From Rhizobiaceae bacterium (GTDB taxonomy: Bacteria; Pseudomonadota; Alphaproteobacteria; Rhizobiales; Rhizobiaceae), in contig JAEPMJ010000002.1 of the NCBI GenBank assembly GCA_017644005.1, forward strand, positions 434,001-498,000: a stretch of 64,000 nucleotides of DNA. The letters are read 5' to 3'. This document shows positions 8,180 through 19,072 of the stretch, piece by piece (positions within the stretch are counted from its first letter, which is position 1; each line of letters begins with the position of its first letter). Made by a program: the position numbers and the translations under genes. The notes beneath the pieces were generated by a model. The model was not told where the DNA came from, made no database searches, and worked only from the letters and a program-made list of their open reading frames with translations.

Positions 8180-9426
8180 TTCTGCGCCACAAGTTCCGCG
8201 GCGCGTTTCAGCAGCGCGCCGCGATTGAGCGAGAAATTGCTCTCCACCCACTCGCTTTCCAGCGATTTGAGAATTGTGCCGAGCGACTTGCCCGGCATCA
8301 GCCCGGCGGCCAGAAGATCGTTGCCGGTCAACGGCATGACCGGTCTCTCCCAGGACGACAGGAAGTCCAGCAAACGCCGGTAGCGCGCGCTAGTGTCACG
8401 GTCGGACTTCGCTTGTGCGCCGGCAAGGGAAAGGCGCATGCGATCGGTAAGGCCGCTGACCTCGCCGCGAAAGGCCATGCGGGCGAGTTCCGCCTCCCCG
8501 CACGCGGCAGCCGGCGCGTCCGCACGTGCCCATGCCTGCAGCCGCTCAGCCTCCGCGTTCGAAAGGCGCAGCCGCTCCGCCAGGCCTGCGAGCCGCTTAG
8601 CGTCCGGCGGCACAATGGCTGCCAGCCTGAGCAGCGGGTCGGGCTTCCAGCCTTCCGCACTCTCGGCATCGATCAGGCCCGGCACGGCATCGATGCCCCA
8701 CTTCTCGCTTTCCGGCAGCACGCGGGTCAGAACGCCGGTCTGGCGCATCCACAACAAGGCGCGTGACGGATCGGGCGCGGACAACAGCCTGCGCAATTCG
8801 GACCACACCCGCTCGGCCGACAGCCCGTCGAGTCCTGACTTCAAACGCACCGCAGCCTTGATGCCGTCCGCATCCGGGCGCCCTGCGCCATACCAGGCGA
8901 AAAAGCGGAAAAAGCGGAGTATCCGCAGGTAGTCTTCCTTGATGCGCTCGTCGGCCTCGCCGATAAAACGCAGCGTGCGGCTTTGAAGATCGGCGAGCCC
9001 GCCCACAAGATCGATCACCCGTCCGTCGGCCTCAGCATACATCCCGTTGATGGTAAAATCGCGCCGCTCCGCATCGCGCTTCCAGTCGCGGCCGAACGCG
9101 ACACGGGCGTGCCGCCCGTCGGTTTCTATGTCAGCGCGCAGCGTCGTTACTTCATAGGCTGTACCGTCGGCGATCACTGTGATCGTGCCATGCTCCTTGC
9201 CCGTCGGCACGGTCTTGAACCCCGCGCTTTCGGCTCGTGCGATCACCGCGTCCGGCAGGTTGGTTGTGGCGATATCGACATCGGTCACTGTCTCGCCCAG
9301 CAGCGCGTTGCGCACCGCGCCGCCGGCAATGCGCGCCTCTTCACCGCCGGCCGACAATACCGACAGCAGCTTCTGCAGCCCGTCATCGTCCAGCCAGGGC
9401 GCTTGCGCAATCGATGCGTCGCTCAC
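8176..9426 (-). CDS. cca: CCA tRNA nucleotidyltransferase
   Basis: A 416-residue class II nucleotidyltransferase that adds or repairs the tRNA 3' CCA end. The catalytic head has GGAVRNALLGETVTDVDIAT (about residues 35-54) with the metal-binding aspartates, then RRDFTINGMY (about 120-129) and the nucleotide-recognition helices (EDYLRILRFFRFF, about 165-177). No HD phosphohydrolase domain is visible. The start is GTG at 9426, overlapping the NUDIX gene stop by four bases, so it is in an operon with the NUDIX and DUF1285 genes. Confidence 0.95.
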   Translation of the reverse strand: MSDASIAQAPWLDDDGLQKLLSVLSAGGEEARIAGGAVRNALLGETVTDVDIATTNLPDAVIARAESAGFKTVPTGKEHGTITVIADGTAYEVTTLRADIETDGRHARVAFGRDWKRDAERRDFTINGMYAEADGRVIDLVGGLADLQSRTLRFIGEADERIKEDYLRILRFFRFFAWYGAGRPDADGIKAAVRLKSGLDGLSAERVWSELRRLLSAPDPSRALLWMRQTGVLTRVLPESEKWGIDAVPGLIDAESAEGWKPDPLLRLAAIVPPDAKRLAGLAERLRLSNAEAERLQAWARADAPAAACGEAELARMAFRGEVSGLTDRMRLSLAGAQAKSDRDTSARYRRLLDFLSSWERPVMPLTGNDLLAAGLMPGKSLGTILKSLESEWVESNFSLNRGALLKRAAELVAQN

Positions 9427-10052
9427 AGGTAAAGCCTTTCGTAGAGCTGACGGATGATGCCGGCCGTCACGCCCCAGATATATCGTTCTCCGAACGGCAT
9501 CTCGTAGAAAAACCGCTCGCGCTTGTCCCAGACCCGGCTTTGCCGGCGGTGGTTGGCGGGGTTCATCAGAAACGCCAAGGGTACCTCGAATGCGGCATCC
9601 ACCTCATGCGGATTGATCGTGAGTTCGAAGCCGGGGCGCACGACCGAAAGCACCGGCGCGATGCGAAATCCCGACCCCGAGACATAGTCCGGCAGCCGCC
9701 CAATGATATCGACGTGAGCGCCATTGAGGCCGATTTCCTCGTCGGCCTCGCGCAGCGCCGCATGTTCAGGTGAGCCATCTTCGGGATCGATCTTGCCACC
9801 CGGAAAAGCAATCTGCCCCGAATGGCTGCGCAGCTTTTCCGTGCGCTGCGTCAGGATGACGGTAGCGCCACCGTCATGATCGACAACGGGGATCAACACC
9901 GCTGCGTCGCGTAGCCCCGGTCGCACGATCATGTCGCGCAGTTCTGGGTTCAGCCTGTGGTCGCCGAAATCGTCATCCACCGATTCGGAGGCCCCGGACG
10001 CGCGGCGGCGAAAATCCTCAGCCGAAAACGAACTTGTCGTGGAAGCGTCCAT
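9423..10052 (-). CDS. NUDIX hydrolase, CoA pyrophosphatase type
   Basis: A 209-residue NUDIX protein. The NUDIX box GGKIDPEDGSPEHAALREADEEIG (about residues 85-108) has the catalytic READEE glutamates, preceded by the CoA-pyrophosphatase signature LRSHSGQIAFPG. These features fit NudL/PCD1-type enzymes that cleave coenzyme A derivatives to 3',5'-ADP and phosphopantetheine. It lies between the DUF1285 gene (no gap) and cca (four-base overlap), in an order that I recall from many Rhizobiales genomes. Confidence 0.9.
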   Translation of the reverse strand: MDASTTSSFSAEDFRRRASGASESVDDDFGDHRLNPELRDMIVRPGLRDAAVLIPVVDHDGGATVILTQRTEKLRSHSGQIAFPGGKIDPEDGSPEHAALREADEEIGLNGAHVDIIGRLPDYVSGSGFRIAPVLSVVRPGFELTINPHEVDAAFEVPLAFLMNPANHRRQSRVWDKRERFFYEMPFGERYIWGVTAGIIRQLYERLYL

Positions 10053-10679
10053 TCAGGCGCTCAGGCGTTTCAGGGTTGCCATCGGCATGATCGGGAAAAC
10101 CTCGCCCTTGGAGCGTACGCAGAACATGGCCTTTCCGCCGATATCGGCCTCGTCGCCGATATCGACGATCTGATACATCACCGGCCGAGCCACCAGCGCC
10201 TCAAGCCGTCCGCGCACATGCAGATAGGGTTTCAGTCCGCCCGTTCCGTCTTCATCGACGAAGCGCAGCCGGTGGTCCGGCCCGGCCTCGATCACGTCGC
10301 CCACATTGGTCCGGAAAGTCAGCACCTGATTCGTTCCGCGCCCCGACACGTCCATCTCCACGGCCAGAAACGGCGCATCCTCGACCCGGATACCTACCTT
10401 TTCCACAGGGGTAACGAGGTAGGTCCTGCCGTCCTCGTCTTTGCGCAGAACGGTTGAGAAAAGCTGCACGAGTGCTGCGCGTCCAATCGGCGAACCCATG
10501 TAGAACCATGTGCCGTCGGCTTTGATTTCCATATCGAGATCGCCGCAGAATTCGGGGTTCCAGCGCTCGACCGGCGGCAGCCCCTTGCCGGCGCGCGCCG
10601 CACGCGAGATCAGAGCCTGCAGTCCGGCGGTATCGCCTGCCGCTGCAAGGCCTTTCATGGGTTCGGTTTGTTCGACCAT
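10053..10679 (-). CDS. DUF1285 domain protein
   Basis: A 208-residue soluble protein matching DUF1285. Blocks are NPEFCGDLDMEIKADGTWFY (about residues 45-64), IGRAALVQLFSTVLRKDEDG and YLVTPVEKVGIRVEDAPF. Function is not established, although structures of the family resemble lipid- or nucleotide-binding beta folds. The frame stays open well upstream, but homology begins at the ATG at 10679. It leads the DUF1285-NUDIX-cca operon, divergent from moxR. Confidence 0.85.
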   Translation of the reverse strand: MVEQTEPMKGLAAAGDTAGLQALISRAARAGKGLPPVERWNPEFCGDLDMEIKADGTWFYMGSPIGRAALVQLFSTVLRKDEDGRTYLVTPVEKVGIRVEDAPFLAVEMDVSGRGTNQVLTFRTNVGDVIEAGPDHRLRFVDEDGTGGLKPYLHVRGRLEALVARPVMYQIVDIGDEADIGGKAMFCVRSKGEVFPIMPMATLKRLSA

Positions 10680-10838
10680 CGTCACGAAATAGTCACTGTC
10701 ATCGCGCTTGTCAGTCCCGAAGGCTGATTTATGTTCAACTTGCGCGCACCGCAACATAGGGTGAGTCGCGCCTGATGTGAGACGACATGCCTGCCGGGCC
10801 GCCGGCTCGAGGGCTTCCGTGGAAAGGACTGAAGAGGC

Positions 10839-11846
10839 ATGAGCGTCATCGTCAAGGACAAGGTTCCGACCGAAAAGGAGATGATCGCCGAGGCCGAAAA
10901 GGCGCTGGCGGATATCGCTCGGGTCAAGGGCGCGGTCGGCGATGTCATTTTCGGTCAGCACGCCGTTGTCGAACGAACGCTGGTAGCGCTTCTGGCCGGC
11001 GGCCACGCGCTGCTGGTCGGGGTGCCGGGTCTCGCCAAGACCAAGCTGGTGGATACGCTGGGCACTGTGCTCGGCCTTGATGCCAACCGCATCCAGTTCA
11101 CGCCGGATCTGATGCCTTCCGATATTCTCGGCTCGGAGGTGCTGGAAGAAAACGACGCCGGCAAGCGCGGCTTCCGCTTCATTTCCGGACCGGTCTTTGC
11201 GCAGCTCCTGATGGCCGACGAGATCAACCGCGCCAGCCCGCGCACGCAGTCGGCGCTTCTTCAGTCGATGCAGGAATATCACGTCACCGTGGCCGGCCGC
11301 AGGCATGACCTGCCGTCGCCGTTCCACGTGCTTGCGACGCAGAATCCGCTGGAGCAAGAAGGCACCTACCCTTTGCCCGAAGCGCAACTGGACCGTTTTC
11401 TGATGCAGGTCGACATCTCCTATCCGGAGATCGAGGCCGAGCGCCGTATCCTGATTGAAACCACAGGCGCTCGAGAGACGCCTGCCGAAAACGTACTCAC
11501 GGCGGCACGCCTGCGTGAAATCCAGCAGTTGGTCCGCCGGATGCCGGTACCGGAAACCGTGGTCGAGGCGATCCTGTCGCTGGTCCGTTCCGCGCGTCCC
11601 GGCCAGGGCAATGACGAAACCGACCGTCAGGTCGTCTGGGGGCCGGGCCCCCGCGCCAGCCAGGCGCTGACACTTTGCGCCCGCGCCCGCGCCCTTTACG
11701 ACGGGCGGCTGGCGCCCTCAGTGGACGATGTCCACGCGCTGGCCGAACCCGTTCTCCAGCACCGCATGGCCTTGACATTCGCTGCCCGCGCCGAAGGTAC
11801 AAGCGTTCGTGACGTGATCGCGCGTCTGGTCAGGGCGCAGGACTAG
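10839..11846 (+). CDS. MoxR-family AAA+ ATPase
   Basis: A 335-residue MoxR/RavA-group AAA+ ATPase. Walker A is GVPGLAKTKL (about residues 61-70), Walker B plus sensor is LLMADEINRASPRTQSALLQ (about 122-141), and an AAA lid domain follows (about 250-330). MoxR proteins act as chaperones that help assemble or activate cofactor-containing or cell-envelope complexes. It is first in an operon with DUF58, DUF4159 and a large membrane protein. That arrangement of ATPase plus von Willebrand-like membrane proteins is conserved widely, with unknown substrate. Confidence 0.93.
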   Translation: MSVIVKDKVPTEKEMIAEAEKALADIARVKGAVGDVIFGQHAVVERTLVALLAGGHALLVGVPGLAKTKLVDTLGTVLGLDANRIQFTPDLMPSDILGSEVLEENDAGKRGFRFISGPVFAQLLMADEINRASPRTQSALLQSMQEYHVTVAGRRHDLPSPFHVLATQNPLEQEGTYPLPEAQLDRFLMQVDISYPEIEAERRILIETTGARETPAENVLTAARLREIQQLVRRMPVPETVVEAILSLVRSARPGQGNDETDRQVVWGPGPRASQALTLCARARALYDGRLAPSVDDVHALAEPVLQHRMALTFAARAEGTSVRDVIARLVRAQD

Positions 11847-11858
11847 GCTGGGCATCTG

Positions 11859-12776
11859 ATGGCGCCGGTCGGCGGAGCCGCCCCCCCAGTTACCACCTCC
11901 GACGCGCTTGCGCGCGGACGGCTTCGCGCCTCCCTGGTCCCGGATCTGCTTGTCGAGGCACGCCGTGTCGTCAACACGGTCATTGCCGGCTGGCACGGAC
12001 GCCGGCGGCGTGGCATCGGCGAGAATTTCTGGCAGTTTCGGCCCTATGTCGAAGGCGAATCGCGCGCGCGCATCGACTGGCGGCGCTCGGCACGCGACGA
12101 CCACATCTATATCCGCGACCGCGAGTGGGAGGCCGCGCATACGGTCTGGCTATGGGCCGATCCCTCACCCTCAATGCTCTACCAGTCGGCAGGCGCGAGC
12201 GTTTCGAAACAGTCGCGCGCACTGGTGCTTGCCCTGGCGCTGGCCGAGATCTTGTCGCGCTCGGGCGAGCGCATCGCCTGGCCCGGCGTGACCGACCCCT
12301 TCGCCGCCCGCGACGGCGCGGAGAGGCTGGGCGCGCGCTTGTCGCATCTCAAGGCTCCGCCTGCCCGCCCCGAGCTTGCGCCCGTCCGGCGTTTTTCCGA
12401 CATCGTCGTCATCAGCGACTTCCTGGACCCTGTCGAAGAAACGCAGGCCTGGCTCGGCCCGCTGGCTCAGCGCGGCGTCCGTGGGCATCTGGTCGAGGTC
12501 GCGGATCCGGTTGAGGAGACGTTTCCCTATTCTGGCCGCACCGAGTTCCACGACCCCGAAACCGGCGAACGCCTCACTGTGGGCCGCTCGGAGACACTCG
12601 GCGAAGATTACCGCAACCTCTATGCAGCACGCCGCAGGGAGCTCGACACCTGGTGCAAGCGCCTTGGCTGGAGCTATACTGTCAATCACACTGATCGGCT
12701 GGCATCGGAGGCGCTGGTCAAGATACATATGGCCATGACGGTCGATCCGGGCCTCGGCCACGGGATTCGCTCATGA
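11859..12776 (+). CDS. DUF58 domain protein
   Basis: A 305-residue protein with the DUF58 signature FWQFRPYVEGESRARIDWRR split around residues 55-74, followed by ARDDHIYIRDREWE and a von Willebrand factor A-like fold with DPSPSM (metal-site-like) near residue 105. No obvious membrane helix. It lies 12 bp after moxR and overlaps the next gene by ATGA. Known MoxR-DUF58 pairs act together. The exact role is unknown. Confidence 0.88.
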   Translation: MAPVGGAAPPVTTSDALARGRLRASLVPDLLVEARRVVNTVIAGWHGRRRRGIGENFWQFRPYVEGESRARIDWRRSARDDHIYIRDREWEAAHTVWLWADPSPSMLYQSAGASVSKQSRALVLALALAEILSRSGERIAWPGVTDPFAARDGAERLGARLSHLKAPPARPELAPVRRFSDIVVISDFLDPVEETQAWLGPLAQRGVRGHLVEVADPVEETFPYSGRTEFHDPETGERLTVGRSETLGEDYRNLYAARRRELDTWCKRLGWSYTVNHTDRLASEALVKIHMAMTVDPGLGHGIRS

Positions 12777-15604
12777 GCTGGCTTCCGCTCAGCTTCGGTG
12801 CACCGGCCATCCTGTTTGGCCTGCTGCTCTTGCCCGTCATCTGGTGGCTGCTACGCCTCACGCCGCCGCGCCCGCAGCTTGAGCTGTTTCCGCCGCTCCG
12901 TATCCTTGCGCATGTGGTCCGCCGGGAGGAAACACCGCATCAGAGCCCGTGGTGGCTGACGCTGCTGAGGCTTCTCATGGCGGCGCTCGTCATTCTTGCG
13001 CTGGCCGAACCCGTCTATAATCCGCGCGAAAACGTCTTTGCCGGCGGCAGCGCGGTCGCGATCGTCATGGACAATGGCTGGTCCGCAGCCGCCGACTGGG
13101 AGCGGCGCACCGCAACGGCATCCCGTTTCATCGACGATGCGGCCGATGCCGGTGTGCCTGTCATTCTTGCGTTCACCGCCGAACCGCTGAACGCTGAGAT
13201 TGGTCCGTTCGATGCAGGTGCCGCACGCGACCGTCTGAACGCAATCAAGCCGCAGCCGGTGCCGCCCAACAGACCGGACATCTATGCCCGCGTGGCCAGC
13301 GCGCTTGAAACAGTGCCGGGCGCATCGGTCGTGATCCTCACCGATGGCCTGGCCGGACCGGGCGACCGGCTGGCATTCGGACGGCTGCTCGCGGGCGGCA
13401 TCTCAAACCTGGTCTGGGTCGAACCCGACAGCCTGCCGATGATCGGCCTGCGGTCGGCCGAGAACACCGCCCGTGCCTTCGAGGTTTCGGCCATACGTGT
13501 ACCGGGTGACCCCGTGCCCGCAGTCGCCACAGTCGGCGCATTCGACGACCGGGGTCGCCGTATTGCTGATGCTACGCTGAGTTTCGGTCCGGCTGACGAG
13601 TTGGCCATCGCCGAGTTCGATGTTCCTTTTGAGCTGCGCAATGACTTCGCATCGATCGCAATCGACGGCCAGGCTCAGGCCGCTGCCGTGCGGGTGCTCG
13701 ACGAAGCCTCCAGGCGCCGACGGGTCGGCCTGATTTCACAGGCCGAGGGCGATCAGGCGCAACCGCTGCTTTCGCCGCTTTTCTACATCGACCGTGCGCT
13801 CGCGCCCTTCGCTGATCTGGTGGAGGCCGAAAGCGCGGACCTCACGGAAGCGATCCCCGCACTTCTGGAGCGCAAACCGGCGATGATCGTGATGGCCGAT
13901 GTCGGTACGCTGCCGGATGAAGCCCGCGCTCAGCTCATCGAATGGATGGAGGGCGGCGGTACGCTGGTGCGCTTCGCCGGCTCACGGCTTGCCGCGGCGG
14001 AAAACGACGAAGACATGCTGCCGGTTCGCCTGCGTCTCGGCGAGCGGCAGCTCGGCGGTTCGCTGTCGTGGACCGAACCCCAGCCGCTCACCGAGTTCCC
14101 GGCTTCCGGCCCCTTTGCCGACCTTACGCCACCCAATGAAGTGACGGTCAGCCGGCAGGTGCTCGCAGAACCGACGCCCGACATTGTCGAGCGCTCATGG
14201 GCTACACTCGCCGACGGCACGCCGCTGGTTACGGGAGCAGGCCGCGGCGATGGCACGCTGGTGCTGTTTCATGTCACGCCGCAGGCGACATGGTCCAACC
14301 TGCCGATCTCCGGCACCTTCGTTGAAATGCTGCGCCGGCTGGTGCAGCTGTCACGCAACCAGGGCAGCATCGAAACGGGTACCGATACTGCCCGGGAGGC
14401 ACTGCCGCCTTTCCGCATGATCTCCGCGGCAGGTCGGCTTGTGCCACCCTCGCCCGAAGCGCGGCCGCTCGAAATCACGGCGGGCGAACTGCCGGTCACC
14501 ATCGAAAACCCGCCCGGGCTCTATGGTGGCGACGAGGGTGTGTTCGCCCACAATCTGCTCGACCGCGAAGCGGCTTTCCTGCCGATTGACCGACCGCAGA
14601 CCGGCGTTCCGGTGTCCAACGCAGCCTACGCCTTCGATGAATCACAGGAACTGCGCGGCTTCCTGCTGGCGGCCGCATTGCTGTTCATGGTCCTCGACAT
14701 GCTGGCCGTGTTCTGGATGAGCGGCGTCTTCACCGCTGCAGGTATTCGCCGCCGTGCGGCCAATACCGCAGCCACAATTGCAGTTGCCGCCCTTGCGTCG
14801 GGCCTGTGGGCACTTGCGCCCTCACCCGTGTCGGCCGACGACGCGCGTCCAGGCGATGCCGAAGCCATCGCAGCCGTTACCGAAACACGCATAGCCTATG
14901 TAATCACCGGTGACAGCTCGGTCGACGCGGTGAGCCGCGCCGGCCTGACCGGCCTGTCGAGCTTCCTGACCGAAAAGACGGCACTGGAGCCCGGCGCACC
15001 GGCCGGCGTCGACCTCGAAGAGGACGAACTTGCCTTCTACCCCCTGATATACTGGCCTATCGACCCGGCTGCCGCCATGCCCACCCCGAACGCCGTTGCT
15101 CGCATCGACGCATATATGCAGCAGGGCGGCACGGTATTGTTCGACACGCGCGACCAGTATTCCACCGGCTTCGGCAGCGACGGCGCGAGCGCCGCCACGC
15201 AGCGCCTGCGCGATATCCTGTCGTCACTCAACATTCCGCCGCTTGAGCCGGTTCCGCCGGACCACGTGCTCACCAAGGCTTTCTTTATCATGCAGGAGTT
15301 CCCCGGCCGTTATACCGGCGGGCCCCTCTGGGTGGAATCCTCGCTCGACGCTGAAAACGCCGAAAACCGACCGGTGCGCACCGGCGACGGAGTTTCGCCG
15401 ATCATGATAACAGCCAACGATCTCGCCGGAGCATGGGCGATCGACAATAACGGGCGGCCATTGCTGCCGACAGTGCCGTCCGACCCGCTTCAGCGGCTTT
15501 GGGCACTGCGCGGCGGCGTCAACATCATGATGTATATGCTCACCGGCAACTACAAGTCCGACCAGGTGCACGTGCCGATCCTGCTTGAGAGGATCGGGCA
15601 GTGA
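12773..15604 (+). CDS. BatA-like/DUF4159 domain membrane protein
   Basis: A 943-residue protein. The N-terminus carries an aerotolerance-regulator (BatA) type region with membrane helices near residues 5-25 and 58-78, then a von Willebrand-like domain with VAIVMDNGWSA (about 97-107). A central glutamine-amidotransferase-like part follows, then membrane helices near 620-690. The C-terminal DUF4159 domain covers about residues 700-940 (RIAYVITGDSSVDAVSRAGL onward). It overlaps both neighbours by four bases, so the operon is tightly coupled. It probably works with the MoxR ATPase at the cell envelope. Confidence 0.85.
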   Translation: MSWLPLSFGAPAILFGLLLLPVIWWLLRLTPPRPQLELFPPLRILAHVVRREETPHQSPWWLTLLRLLMAALVILALAEPVYNPRENVFAGGSAVAIVMDNGWSAAADWERRTATASRFIDDAADAGVPVILAFTAEPLNAEIGPFDAGAARDRLNAIKPQPVPPNRPDIYARVASALETVPGASVVILTDGLAGPGDRLAFGRLLAGGISNLVWVEPDSLPMIGLRSAENTARAFEVSAIRVPGDPVPAVATVGAFDDRGRRIADATLSFGPADELAIAEFDVPFELRNDFASIAIDGQAQAAAVRVLDEASRRRRVGLISQAEGDQAQPLLSPLFYIDRALAPFADLVEAESADLTEAIPALLERKPAMIVMADVGTLPDEARAQLIEWMEGGGTLVRFAGSRLAAAENDEDMLPVRLRLGERQLGGSLSWTEPQPLTEFPASGPFADLTPPNEVTVSRQVLAEPTPDIVERSWATLADGTPLVTGAGRGDGTLVLFHVTPQATWSNLPISGTFVEMLRRLVQLSRNQGSIETGTDTAREALPPFRMISAAGRLVPPSPEARPLEITAGELPVTIENPPGLYGGDEGVFAHNLLDREAAFLPIDRPQTGVPVSNAAYAFDESQELRGFLLAAALLFMVLDMLAVFWMSGVFTAAGIRRRAANTAATIAVAALASGLWALAPSPVSADDARPGDAEAIAAVTETRIAYVITGDSSVDAVSRAGLTGLSSFLTEKTALEPGAPAGVDLEEDELAFYPLIYWPIDPAAAMPTPNAVARIDAYMQQGGTVLFDTRDQYSTGFGSDGASAATQRLRDILSSLNIPPLEPVPPDHVLTKAFFIMQEFPGRYTGGPLWVESSLDAENAENRPVRTGDGVSPIMITANDLAGAWAIDNNGRPLLPTVPSDPLQRLWALRGGVNIMMYMLTGNYKSDQVHVPILLERIGQ

Positions 15605-17673
15605 ACTGGTCGGTCTCCTTTGATCCGCTGATCCCGTGGTTGGCGCTGGCAGCGGTCGCCGTGCCAGTCATTGCCATTGCCGTCCTTGGCCTGTTCCTGA
15701 AGCAACGCGGTGCGCTGCTGAGGCTTGTCGGCGTCGTCGCGCTTGCCATGGCCGTCGCGAACCCGGCGTTGCTGGCCGAGGAACGCGAACCGCTGAAAAG
15801 CGTCGTGGCTCTCATCGTTGACCGAAGCCAGAGCCAGGACATTGGCGACCGCGAAGCGACCACCGATGCTGCGCTCGCCGAGCTGCAGACCCGGCTTGGC
15901 CGGTTTCGCCAGTTTGAAGTGCGCACCGTCGAAACCGGCCGCTCAAATGCCGCCGACGAGCGCACTGAAACACGCTTGTTCAGCGCGCTGGAAAGCGCGA
16001 TGCGGGACGTTCCGCCATCCCGCATCGGCGGCGCGGTGATGATCACCGACGGCCAGGTACATGACAATCCGGAAAACGCGACCACCTTTGGCGGACCGCT
16101 GCATGCGCTGATCACCGGCGAGGAAGACGAAAGCGACCGTCGTATACGATTTGAGCGCGCGCCGCGTTTCGGCATCGTTGGCCGCGAGATGGAGATGACC
16201 TACCGCGTCATCGGCGCTGAGGGCGAAACCGGCGAAATCGACGTGCGCGTCAGCGTGAACGGCGAACAACGAGGCATCCGCACCGCCACCATTGGCCAGG
16301 AAATGGCGCTGACCACGGCGATCACCCATGCCGGCCGCAACATCGTCGAGCTTTCGATAGAGCGCGGCAGCGGGGAACTCACCGACACCAATAACCGGGC
16401 GATAGCCCTTGTCGACGGCATTCGCGAAAATCTGCGTGTGCTTCTGGTCTCGGGCGAGCCGCATGCAGGCGAGCGCACCTGGCGCAACCTGCTGAAGTCA
16501 GACGCCTCTGTCGACCTCGTGCACTTCACCATTCTGCGCCCGCCGGAAAAGCAGGACGGTACACCGATCAACGAGCTGTCGCTGATTGCTTTTCCGACGC
16601 GCGAGCTGTTCGTCGAGAAGATCAACGATTTCGACCTGATCATCTTCGACCGCTACCAGCACCGTGACGTGCTGCCGATCCTCTATTACGACTACATCGC
16701 CGAATACGTTGAAAATGGCGGCGCGCTGCTGGTGGCCGCCGGGCCGGAATATGCCGGCGAACAGTCGATTGCACGCACCCCGCTGATGCCGGCCCTGCCC
16801 GCTTTGCCCACGGGCGAAGTCGTCGAGGAAGCGTATTTCCCGCGCCTGACCGAAACAGGAGCGCGCCACCCCGTCACGCGCGGGCTGGAGGGTTCGGCCA
16901 TCGAGCCGCCGAACTGGAGCCGCTGGTTCCGTCTTATCGGCGCATCCGAACCGCAGGGCCAGGTGGTGATGAAGGGACCCGGCGAGGCACCGCTGCTCAT
17001 TCTCGATCGTCGCGGCGAAGGCCGGGTCGGCATGCTGCTTTCCGATCACGGCTGGTTATGGGCGCGCGGTTTCGAGGGCGGCGGTCCGCATGTCGCGCTC
17101 TACCGGCGTGTCGCGCACTGGCTGATGAAAGAGCCCGAGCTCGAGGAGGAACGCCTGACAGCCAATGGCCGGGGCATGATCCTTGAGGTGCGTCGCCAGA
17201 CAATGGGGGATAAGGCAGGTGATGCACAGGTGATTTCGCCGTCGGGCGAAACATCGAGCCTCGCCTTGACGGAAGAGCGGCCGGGCCTTTTCACCGGAGC
17301 GATGGAGGTTGACGAAATCGGCCTTTATCAGGTCGGCAATGACGACCTGTTCGCGCTGGCACATGTCGGTCCGGTCAATGCGCCGGAGTTCGCCGACGTC
17401 GTGTCGACGACCGAGCGGCTGGCACCGGTAGCGCAGGCGAGCGGCGGCTCGGTGCGGCATGTCGGAGCCGGCCTTTCCGGCAGCATCGATCTGCCGGGTG
17501 TCGTGCCAGTGCGCGGCAACGGCACCACGTCCGGCCGCGACTGGATGGGCTTCAAAACGACCGGCGACAGCATACTGAAATCGGTGAGCCGCGTGCCGCT
17601 CTTCACCGGCTTTTTCGGCCTTGCGCTGCTCCTCTTTGCGCTCGGCGCGATGTGGTACCGCGAAGGGCGGTAA
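15601..17673 (+). CDS. large membrane protein of the MoxR/DUF58 operon
   Basis: A 690-residue protein with a GTG start at 15601 overlapping the DUF4159 gene stop. Two N-terminal membrane helices (about residues 12-32 and 38-58) are followed by a long non-membrane portion with a von Willebrand-like VVALIVDRSQSQD segment (about 66-78) and a class-I amidotransferase-like fold (IIFDRYQHRDVLPILYYDYI region, about 345-365, without an obvious catalytic triad). One C-terminal helix ends the protein. Orthologues accompany DUF4159 in alphaproteobacteria. Function unknown. Confidence 0.8.
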   Translation: MNWSVSFDPLIPWLALAAVAVPVIAIAVLGLFLKQRGALLRLVGVVALAMAVANPALLAEEREPLKSVVALIVDRSQSQDIGDREATTDAALAELQTRLGRFRQFEVRTVETGRSNAADERTETRLFSALESAMRDVPPSRIGGAVMITDGQVHDNPENATTFGGPLHALITGEEDESDRRIRFERAPRFGIVGREMEMTYRVIGAEGETGEIDVRVSVNGEQRGIRTATIGQEMALTTAITHAGRNIVELSIERGSGELTDTNNRAIALVDGIRENLRVLLVSGEPHAGERTWRNLLKSDASVDLVHFTILRPPEKQDGTPINELSLIAFPTRELFVEKINDFDLIIFDRYQHRDVLPILYYDYIAEYVENGGALLVAAGPEYAGEQSIARTPLMPALPALPTGEVVEEAYFPRLTETGARHPVTRGLEGSAIEPPNWSRWFRLIGASEPQGQVVMKGPGEAPLLILDRRGEGRVGMLLSDHGWLWARGFEGGGPHVALYRRVAHWLMKEPELEEERLTANGRGMILEVRRQTMGDKAGDAQVISPSGETSSLALTEERPGLFTGAMEVDEIGLYQVGNDDLFALAHVGPVNAPEFADVVSTTERLAPVAQASGGSVRHVGAGLSGSIDLPGVVPVRGNGTTSGRDWMGFKTTGDSILKSVSRVPLFTGFFGLALLLFALGAMWYREGR

Positions 17674-17681
17674 GGCGACTA

Positions 17682-17834
17682 TTGCTCGTGTGGGAGCATG
17701 GCCGCCTGAGAGCGGGCATGCACCAGCTCGGTAAAGCGCTTTCACCGATCGACATGCTCATTGCCGCCCACGCACTCGAGGTCGGCGCAACGCTCGTTTC
17801 CAACGATAGCGCGTTCGCGAATGTACTGGACTGA
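17682..17834 (+). pseudogene. remnant of a PIN-domain (VapC-type) toxin gene
   Basis: The frame encodes only the C-terminal third of a PIN domain: RAGMHQLGKALSPIDMLIAA and then HALEVGATLVSNDSAFANV, which match the conserved PxDxLIAAHAL...LVTNDxxF tail of VapC ribonucleases. The N-terminal catalytic aspartates are absent, because upstream sequence belongs to the preceding gene. The frame stops just short of the usual C-terminus, and no antitoxin gene is adjacent. It is best read as a decayed toxin-antitoxin module. Confidence 0.6.
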
Positions 17835-17862
17835 CGGTCGAGGACCGGGACCGTCTAACCGG

Positions 17863-19071
<1,209 letters not shown>

Positions 19072-19072
19072 T

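Noticed and set aside
10680..11387. N-terminal extension of the DUF1285 frame
   Set aside because: It runs through the divergent promoter and antisense into moxR. Family homology begins at 10679.
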